Positions 1-6,300 of a stretch of DNA of 9,179 bases are shown one piece after another. A program made the translations under genes and the position numbers. The notes under the pieces are model-generated. The model worked only from the letters and a program-made list of their open reading frames with translations, was not told the DNA's origin and made no database searches. How positions within the stretch are numbered: the first letter of the stretch is position 1; each line of letters begins with the position of its first letter. The stretch covers positions 1 to 9,179 of the forward strand of contig JAKLIS010000031.1 in assembly GCA_022709485.1 (NCBI GenBank), in the 5' to 3' direction. The DNA is from Elusimicrobiota bacterium. GTDB taxonomy: Bacteria; Elusimicrobiota; Elusimicrobia; F11.

Positions 1-100
1 ATTTTCGCTGCTCCTTTTCCACGGAACAGCCTACCTAAACTTTTTCTTCTTGTGTCCAGTTACCGGGGGTCACTCCAAATTGAGCTCGTAGCCCTTCTTT

Positions 101-119
101 TTACAAGACGGTTACAAGA
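101..119 (+). repeat. 8-bp direct repeat TTACAAGA, 11-bp period
   Basis: TTACAAGA occurs at 101-108 and again at 112-119, so the copies start 11 bp apart, about one helical turn. It lies 67 bp before the ATG at 186. Tandem half-sites on the same helix face are a common arrangement for regulator binding. No specific regulator is recognised, and an 8-bp repeat in AT-rich leader DNA can arise by chance. Confidence 0.4.
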
Positions 120-142
120 AATTAACCTAAATTTAACTTTCT

Positions 143-171
143 CTGTCTAAGATCTGATCGCGAAGTATAAC
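143..171 (+). promoter_or_regulatory. Weak sigma70-type promoter candidate
   Basis: TATAAC at 166-171 is a fair -10 element. Seventeen bases upstream, CTGTCT at 143-148 matches the -35 consensus at only three of six positions. If real, transcription would start around 177-179, leaving a leader of only about 8 bases before the ATG at 186. That would fit the absence of a Shine-Dalgarno sequence there. The call rests on hexamer inspection only. Confidence 0.2.
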
Positions 172-185
172 CCCGCGGTTAAGAT

Positions 186-3100
186 ATGAGACGAAACTCG
201 AAAACGGCATGCGCCGTTATTTCATTTCTTTTCTCTTGGAACCTCATTTTGGCTCCATGGGCCGAAGCGAATTTTTGGAAAGAACGGTCTCAAAGTTTAT
301 CTCGTCTTTTTCCCTCGCCGCCTGTTTCCTCTGTTCCCATTAAAAAATTTCCGCCTTCTTTCCCCGTTCAAGTTCCCCAAAATATATCCCACTCCTTAAC
401 CAAAGAAATCTTAAGCGTTCTCCCCTCTTCAAAGGTTCAAATTCTCAAAGTCGCCGATTTCGGAAAAAAAATCGAACAACCGTGGGTTCTCATTCAAGAC
501 ATTCATCAAAATGCCGAAGCTCAATTTAATATCGCTTCGGCCCTTCAAGCCCTCATTGATTCTCAAAAAGCGGGGGTGGTAGGGGTAGAGGGGGCTTTTG
601 GCCCATTTGATTTTTCGATCTTTCGCCGGTTCCCAGATAAGGCCATCGTCAAAGATGTGGCCAACGCTTTCATAGAAAATAATCTGATGGCGGCTCCTTC
701 TTATGTCGGGATTATCAGCCCCGTCCCCTTTAACCGGTTTGTGGGGGTGGACGATCGCCCCCATTACGACGCCAATGTAACGGCCATTTTTGAGTCCCGG
801 CAAAAAAAATCGGAGTTTTTGAGAGAGATCGGGAAAAAAGAGGTGTCATTATTCGGTTCTCCTTCCGAGGGCCAAATCCCGGTTGACTTAAAGAAATTCC
901 TGACTCTCCAAAAGAATTTTTACCGCCGGAAAATTGATTTTGGCTCGTTTGTGGGAAAGGCGAGCGATTTCGGCATTCCCGGAAATGGGGAGATTGAAAA
1001 ATTCAAAAAAGCCTTTGCCATTGAAAAATCAATCGCTTTCCCCCGTTTGGAAAAAGAGCGTAAAGATATACTGGGCCTTCTCTCACATTCTTTGTCTGCC
1101 GGCGAAGCGCGCCTCCTTTGGGACGAAAGCCGCGCCTACCAATCGGGCCAATTGAATTTTGGGTCCTTTTATAAAACTCTGCATAAACTCTGCCTCGACA
1201 AAGAGATTAACATGAGCCGGGTTCCCGAATTAAAGAAATACATCGATTACGTTCTTCTCGCCGATTCCATTGATTCGAACAAATTATTCAAAGAAATAAA
1301 TAATTGGGAAAACCAAATCATAAGCCATTTATCGGAAAATCCGGCTGATTTGGAATCGGCCAAAACGAACTGGTGGATTTGTCTGGCGGAAAAAATTGCC
1401 CGGTTGGAATTAACCTTTGACGAATGGATTATTTATCAAAAGTTAAAGAAAGACTTAGCGGGCCATTTAGCTGAGATTGATTTTCTTTCAAAGCCATTTG
1501 AGAATTTTTATCGGGAAGCGGATATCCGCTCTCGCCACATATTCCAAAACTTAAAAAAATCCAGATCTGCCGGTTCCAAAGTGATGGTGCTCGGGGGTTT
1601 CCACACAGAAGAAGTATGCCGACTTCTCGCTAAAAATAAAATCTCTTTTATTGTTATCTCTCCAAAAATTTCTCACTTGGGCAATACCCAAGATGAGGAT
1701 TCTTATCTATCGGCCTTCTCAAAAGAAAAAACACCGCTTGAGAAATTATTTTCCGGAGAAAAGCTGACCATTGGTTCGGAAAACCTTCCTTTAGGGGTTA
1801 TGAACCCTCCCGCCAATAGCGCCCTGGCGGCCCGGGGCCGCCTTTTTTTGGCCTTGGCCGCCGCCAAAATAGTCCATTTGGGGCTTTCAATGGAGCGGCT
1901 TTCCTTTGTCATCGTAAAAAAAGCGGGACATTTCTACGAGGTGACGACAAACGCCTTCGGAAAATCGGTTAAAAATTTTCTTTTTCCGTCTTCACCTTCA
2001 ACAACGAAGAGAAATACGAATACCGTTCAACAATTGGCGGGATGGAGCGTAATTCGCCCGCCTTCCGCTCCGGGGGGGTGGGCCGGCTTGGCGAAATATT
2101 TTGGATTTAGAGCCCCGAACAACATCGATCAGGCCCGCCGCCTCTTTGGATTCCTCGGGTTGGCGGAAGGAACAATCACGGGAATCATTCTTTTTAATTT
2201 GCGAGCGCACCTTTATTGGGCGCTGGCCGTATGGATTTTTGTTAATGGAATCCATTTTCTCGGAATTTATGTTTTCAATCCGAAGCAAGGGCGTTGGCAA
2301 ATTCTCTCTTTCCAAGATCTGAAAAAATCTCCTCGGCAATTTCTTGAAGGTTTTTTCTTGTCTAATTTAGTCGCCGCGACCAGTTTGTTTGGATTTTTGC
2401 CCATCTTTTTTAATTGGCCTTCTGTTTTTATTTTTATTTTTTCGATCCTTCCTCATATTTCAGCTGGGTCCCTAATCGCCAGCCGGCCTATGGCGGGATC
2501 TTCAAAACGATTCGCGATGGTGGCCGCCGAAGTGGACGGCTTTGGAAAGGTGGGCGGTGTGGCGGACGTGGTGGATGAGTTCTCCCGCGAACTGGCCGAT
2601 CTGGGACACCATGTGGACATTTTTGTCCCTTTGGCAAAATCCATTGACCGAACCCAGCTCACAAAAACAGATTGGGTGGTCAATGTTCCCATGGGCCCCA
2701 AGGGGCTCAAAAAAGGAATCGTATGGAAAAGCCAATTGGGAGGGGTCCAAATCTTTTTCATTGAAGAAGAAGAATATTTTGGCCGGGATAATCTTTACGG
2801 ATGGCCAGACGATATGGAGCGATTTGCTTTTTTTGATCGGGCCGCTATCGAGGCCATGAGAAAAACTCAAGGCCCCTATGACGTCATTCAATGCCACGAT
2901 TGGAATGGGGGGTTGGTCCCTGCGTATATTGAGGAGGAATACAATAAAAAAGGAATTCCGGATTTTCAAAACACCAAAACTGTTTACACCGTTCATAATT
3001 TGAGGTTTCCGGGGAAATTCGGCCGGGATGATTACGCGGTGACGGGGCTTTCTTGGGACCTTTATCAAATGAACGGCGTCGAATTTTACGGTGATTGGAG

Positions 3101-3269
3101 TTTTGCCAAGGCGGGAATGTATTACGCCGATTACACCACCGTCGTCAGCAAAGAATATTTGAAGGAAATTCTTACCGAAGAGCGAGGGGAAGGCTTTCAC
3201 GGTCTACTTCAAACCCTTTTTAATGCGGGGCGGCTCCATGCTCTTCCCAATGGCCTCAATAAAAAGTGA
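186..3269 (+). CDS. Giant-protein N-terminal part: signal peptide, Tiki/ChaN-like domain, membrane block, N-terminal half of GT5 glycogen synthase
   Basis: This encodes 1027 residues. The start is fixed by an in-frame TAA at 180-182 and by a clear signal peptide: MRRNSK, a hydrophobic core, then a likely cleavage after AEA at 26-28. No Shine-Dalgarno sequence is visible. Residues about 98-495 resemble the Tiki/TraB/ChaN/EreA superfamily, with QDIH at 104-107, VGVEG at 132-136 with E135, DDR at 189-191, and GGFH at 470-473 matching that fold's GxxH. This assignment is moderate and comes from motif memory. Hydrophobic segments lie at about 654-672, 676-697, 722-742 and 746-764. From residue 775 the protein is clearly the N-terminal Rossmann domain of GT5 glycogen/starch synthase: KVGGVADV with K788 (sugar-nucleotide site), HDW at 904-906, TVHN at 935-938, then the LPNG strand-turn at 1020-1023. 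Translation stops at 1027, just before a conserved Trp, halfway through the enzyme. The frame continues open beyond the stop. On its own the product lacks half of the active site. Confidence 0.85.
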   Translation: MRRNSKTACAVISFLFSWNLILAPWAEANFWKERSQSLSRLFPSPPVSSVPIKKFPPSFPVQVPQNISHSLTKEILSVLPSSKVQILKVADFGKKIEQPWVLIQDIHQNAEAQFNIASALQALIDSQKAGVVGVEGAFGPFDFSIFRRFPDKAIVKDVANAFIENNLMAAPSYVGIISPVPFNRFVGVDDRPHYDANVTAIFESRQKKSEFLREIGKKEVSLFGSPSEGQIPVDLKKFLTLQKNFYRRKIDFGSFVGKASDFGIPGNGEIEKFKKAFAIEKSIAFPRLEKERKDILGLLSHSLSAGEARLLWDESRAYQSGQLNFGSFYKTLHKLCLDKEINMSRVPELKKYIDYVLLADSIDSNKLFKEINNWENQIISHLSENPADLESAKTNWWICLAEKIARLELTFDEWIIYQKLKKDLAGHLAEIDFLSKPFENFYREADIRSRHIFQNLKKSRSAGSKVMVLGGFHTEEVCRLLAKNKISFIVISPKISHLGNTQDEDSYLSAFSKEKTPLEKLFSGEKLTIGSENLPLGVMNPPANSALAARGRLFLALAAAKIVHLGLSMERLSFVIVKKAGHFYEVTTNAFGKSVKNFLFPSSPSTTKRNTNTVQQLAGWSVIRPPSAPGGWAGLAKYFGFRAPNNIDQARRLFGFLGLAEGTITGIILFNLRAHLYWALAVWIFVNGIHFLGIYVFNPKQGRWQILSFQDLKKSPRQFLEGFFLSNLVAATSLFGFLPIFFNWPSVFIFIFSILPHISAGSLIASRPMAGSSKRFAMVAAEVDGFGKVGGVADVVDEFSRELADLGHHVDIFVPLAKSIDRTQLTKTDWVVNVPMGPKGLKKGIVWKSQLGGVQIFFIEEEEYFGRDNLYGWPDDMERFAFFDRAAIEAMRKTQGPYDVIQCHDWNGGLVPAYIEEEYNKKGIPDFQNTKTVYTVHNLRFPGKFGRDDYAVTGLSWDLYQMNGVEFYGDWSFAKAGMYYADYTTVVSKEYLKEILTEERGEGFHGLLQTLFNAGRLHALPNGLNKK

Positions 3270-3305
3270 TGGCCCGAATTAAACTCTCATATTCGCCATC
3301 GTTTT
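3263..3305 (+). promoter_or_regulatory. Potential RNA hairpin enclosing the in-frame UGA
   Basis: GATGGC at 3268-3273 pairs perfectly with GCCATC at 3295-3300. After a CC bulge, GAAT at 3276-3279 pairs with ATTC at 3291-3294, leaving an 11-base loop. The stem can extend outward by two G-U pairs and three A-U pairs (3263-3267 with 3301-3305), so the UGA at 3267-3269 sits in the 5' arm. The A-run before and short T-run after make it slightly terminator-like, but TTTT is weak. The apical loop lacks the GGU expected in a bacterial SECIS. The pairing is real on paper. A chance origin within coding sequence is quite possible. Confidence 0.35.
3267..3269 (+). other. Single in-frame TGA interrupting a 2,608-codon frame
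   Basis: The codons around it read AAT AAA AAG TGA TGG CCC GAA. Upstream (from 186) and downstream (to 8012) are the same reading frame, so no frameshift is involved. The TGA replaces a variable residue (Ile in E. coli GlgA) just before a conserved Trp. Because no other TGA occurs in about 2,600 codons of this gene or in thiO, a genome-wide reassignment of TGA is not supported. A single substitution from CGA, GGA, AGA, TTA or TCA would explain it, as would a sequencing error. Confidence 0.9.
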
Positions 3306-3317
3306 AGCGAGTCCAGC

Positions 3318-6300
3318 TTGGATGGGAGAAGTCCTAACAAAACTTATCTGCAGGAAAAATTTGAGTTGGAAATTAATCCCAACCTGCCCCTCCTTGCGGC
3401 CGTTATGCGTGTGGATCATCATCAAAAGGGCCTGGGTCTGCTGGTCCATCCTCTTCCCGGCCCCCTTCCTGAGAATTTGAAAAGTGACATATATAAAATC
3501 TGCGATAAATTTAACCTCTCTTATCAACAAGCGGCGGCAATCGTTCATTCTCCATTGTTTCTTTTGGCCAAAATGGGAGCCCAAGTTATTATTCACGGCG
3601 CGCCGGCCGCGAGCGACGAGGATGGAAAAGTGCTGGCCCGTCGAATCGAAACCGTCGGCCGAGCCATCAATGCGGTCTACCCGGGAAGTGCCCATATGCA
3701 GATGAAATTCGAATCCAGACCCGAAGAAATATTTGCCGGCGCTGATTTGGGACTTAACCCTTCTTTCTTTGAACCGTTCGGCATTGTGCCTCTCCAGCAA
3801 TCGGCCATGGGATGTGTGCCTATCGTGCGCGCCACGGGGGGGTTCGTGGACAATTTTTCTCATTTTGATTTGGAAAACCTGGAAGGAAATGCCTTTGTGT
3901 TCCATGATTTTTCGGCGAGCGCTCTTTTTGAGACGGTCTCTAATGCCATTCATTTGCATCAATCCGACCCTCTCAAATGGCGGATTCTTCAATTGAACGC
4001 CATCCGAAATGCCAAAGGATTTCATTGGGAACGTCAAGCTCGGCGGCTTTTGGAAATCATATTCGGAAAAGACCCGCGTCCCCTTCAACAATCTTTTCTC
4101 TCATATTGCCTTCGGTGGTTTTCTCGAAACGCGCCATTATTTCTCTTCGCCGGTATTTTTTTAATGGCAGGATGGAAAACCGTGCTGCATCCGAAAAATC
4201 TTGAATGGCTTTCTTGGATTGGCTTTGGGGGAATGGGATTTTTTGCCGTTCAAGATTTGTTTAAACCATTTTTTTCCACTCCACCCAGAGGCGCCGTCAC
4301 ATTTCTAAATATTAACAATCATCGCCAAATGATTGATTTTCGGAAGGTTGCCCGAATTCTAAAAAGATCCAAAAAAAAGGCGTCTGCTAGAAAAAAAACC
4401 CTTAAAATTCTTTATCACATTATTCCTCACTGGTCAAAGAAATGGCCCGATCCCATTAGTTTGTTTGATGTGAGTGAAAACTCGTCTGGACTGATTGGAA
4501 TACGGGAAATTAGAGATTTGGAGGCCGAAGGTCATTTTAGAAGGAACATCTCAGAGTTAGAAGCGTTTTTTAAGGAAATATTGACTTCAAGGTCGCTAAA
4601 GGATTTCCACGAAATCTCTTCTTTAAGAGGGACTTTTCAAGAGAAGTTGAAAATCTGGGCAAATCGAAATGGGGTGGAAATCGTTCCCATGTTTTTCGAT
4701 ATCCGGGAATATTATTTATTTCTGTGGAGCGAATCATGCTGGGAATTAGCGGAAAGGTTTTTGAAAGAGCCTCACTCCGGTCCGGAAAATAAAAGAGTGG
4801 CCCATGATTTATTTTCCAAGGGGTTGAAGGCCTATTCCCAGGTCATTAACCGGGCCTCATGGCAGTATTTAAATGAGATATCTCCTCGCCTTCGACAAAA
4901 TGAAGATTTGATTGTCATAAGCCCTTTTAATTTTTTTGGTTTGGATAGCGAGCTTGGTTATGACGGAATTTCTGTAAATCGGTTCTTTCCTGACAGCCTT
5001 ATTTACCCCTCTTTGTTGGAGAGAATTGACCCGACGTTTTTGGCCGAAAAAATGGATCCCGATAAAATGGAGAAAAAAACATTTGATCAGTTCGTTTCCC
5101 GGCAGATAGGTATTCATTTATTAATTGATTTTTTTGGTGACCCTACTAAGTGGACCGATCAAGAATTTAATAAGAGGGTTTATCACATTCAAAAATTTGT
5201 GTTGAAGCTGTCTGATGGGCAGATTGGATCTATTTTAGATGCGGCCCATGAGCAGAGCCAATTTGTTTCCGCTCTTTTTAGATTGTTGGCAACCGTCGGA
5301 GATGAAGAAGAAAGAAAAATATTCGGACTCAAAGAAAGGGGGCCGGGAACCGGTGAAAGGGGATCTCTTTTCGGTTTCGAAGTTTGGACAGAATTAATGG
5401 AAAGGGCGGGTTGGACGGGACAGCCGATGGCCATCACACTGGAATTACTTTTGACTCTTTTTAGAAAGGCTGGATTATTGGTCAACCCGTTATTTAGAGG
5501 GTTGCTGACAGCCAATGGGAAGGCGGGGCTTTTCAAAATTTTTAAGGAAGCCGCCGGGAGAATTCCCAAAATCGGAGCTGCAAAAATATTTATCTTAAAA
5601 GAGATTTCACCGAAAGAAGATTTTAAATTTGGAAAATGGATCTTTTTTAAAAGGGGAGCCGACGGAAAATTAAATATTTTCATCCATCAACAGGTGTTAA
5701 AGAGATGGGAGTTAATTCAAAGTAAAGTTCATGGAGAGGATTTTCTATTAGTTGCCTTTCGCATCATGCTGATTCATGAATATTTGGAATTTCGCGGCGT
5801 GCCTCATGACCGCCTAATTAAGGAAGGGCTGAGTCTAAGAGGAAATCTTAAAGATTGGTTGAGCAAAGATGATTTATTTCGTAAGGCAAAAGTCCTTTTG
5901 GATTCATTAGATTCTGAAAAACCGGCCAACCACCCGGAAATTATACCGTCTGATCAAATCCGGGTCAGTGAAATCACGGGAGATAGCCGTCCTCGAAATC
6001 ATATTGATCCCACCCCTGTCTCTGTAATCAATAATGGAGATCAAATTCCGCTTAAAACCGTTCAATTTTTACAGAGTCAGGGCTTTTTAGTTGAAGTTTT
6101 CAATTTTAACGGAAATCCGGAACAATTGGCTCCTCAAATTAACCGAAATACAGGACTTCTTGTTTTGTTTGGAATATCGCCTTCAATGGCAGTGCTTCTG
6201 CGCGCTGTTAAAAGACTATTTAAGCGAAAAATTCCCGCTTTGTATCTTGCAAACCATTATTTAGACGACATTCATGGGATCCCCGTTTTTAATGAATCAC

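Larger units (their letters stand above)
1..185. other. Non-coding leader upstream of the giant gene
   Basis: No gene is recognised here. One plus-strand frame is open from base 1 to a TAA at 148-150 (49 codons). Its translation shows no family resemblance, and a stretch of that length is expected by chance, so I do not call it a gene tail. An in-frame TAA at 180-182 lies just before the ATG at 186 and fixes the upstream limit of the giant gene. The stretch holds an 8-bp direct repeat and a weak promoter candidate, listed separately. No tRNA, riboswitch or terminator is apparent. Confidence 0.6.
2508..4077 (+). other. GT5 glycogen/starch-synthase-like GT-B domain, spanning the in-frame TGA
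   Basis: About 523 codons including the TGA, close to the usual length of a stand-alone GlgA (about 480). GT5 enzymes extend alpha-1,4-glucan from ADP- or UDP-glucose in the cytoplasm. The N-terminal lobe carries K788 in KVGGVADV, HDW (904-906) and TVHN (935-938). Numbered from base 3318, the C-terminal lobe carries R31 and K37 in the block equivalent to SRLTSQKG of E. coli GlgA, E152 in FFEPFG, and RATGG at 171-175. Similarity runs through the stop: NGLNKK-stop-W matches NGVDEKIW of E. coli, and the following codons match its YTRDTL..KAENKRQLQ stretch. About 35 extra residues follow QKG compared with E. coli. Acceptor and donor cannot be read from the sequence, and a heteroglycan or non-glycogen role is possible in this fusion. 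Confidence 0.85.

Noticed and set aside
1..150. Possible C-terminal tail of an upstream gene, open in frame 1 from base 1 to the TAA at 148-150.
   Set aside because: Forty-nine open codons in one of six frames is expected by chance fairly often, and the translation has no recognisable family feature.
3267..3269. TGA reassigned to a sense codon (Trp or Gly) genome-wide.
   Set aside because: Only one TGA occurs in frame across about 2,600 codons, while Trp is regularly TGG and Gly uses normal codons. A reassigned TGA would be seen many times.
3268..3306. TGATG overlap: an ATG at 3268-3270 overlapping the stop could suggest translational coupling to a downstream gene.
   Set aside because: That ATG is in another frame and reaches a TAG at 3304-3306 after 12 codons, so it cannot start the downstream coding region.
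2502..4091. Long minus-strand open frames (2502-3200 and 3279-4091) opposite the glycosyltransferase.
   Set aside because: They lie entirely opposite a strongly recognisable GT5 coding region, and their translations are basic, low in family features and lack ribosome sites. They are antisense shadows.
4371..4398. Two A8 tracts (4371-4378 and 4391-4398), plus other homopolymers such as G7 at 2072-2078 and A8 at 802-809, as possible slippage or phase-variation sites.
   Set aside because: The reading frame is intact across all of them, and they encode ordinary Lys/Gly-rich stretches in a T/A/G-run-rich gene. Nothing indicates programmed slippage.
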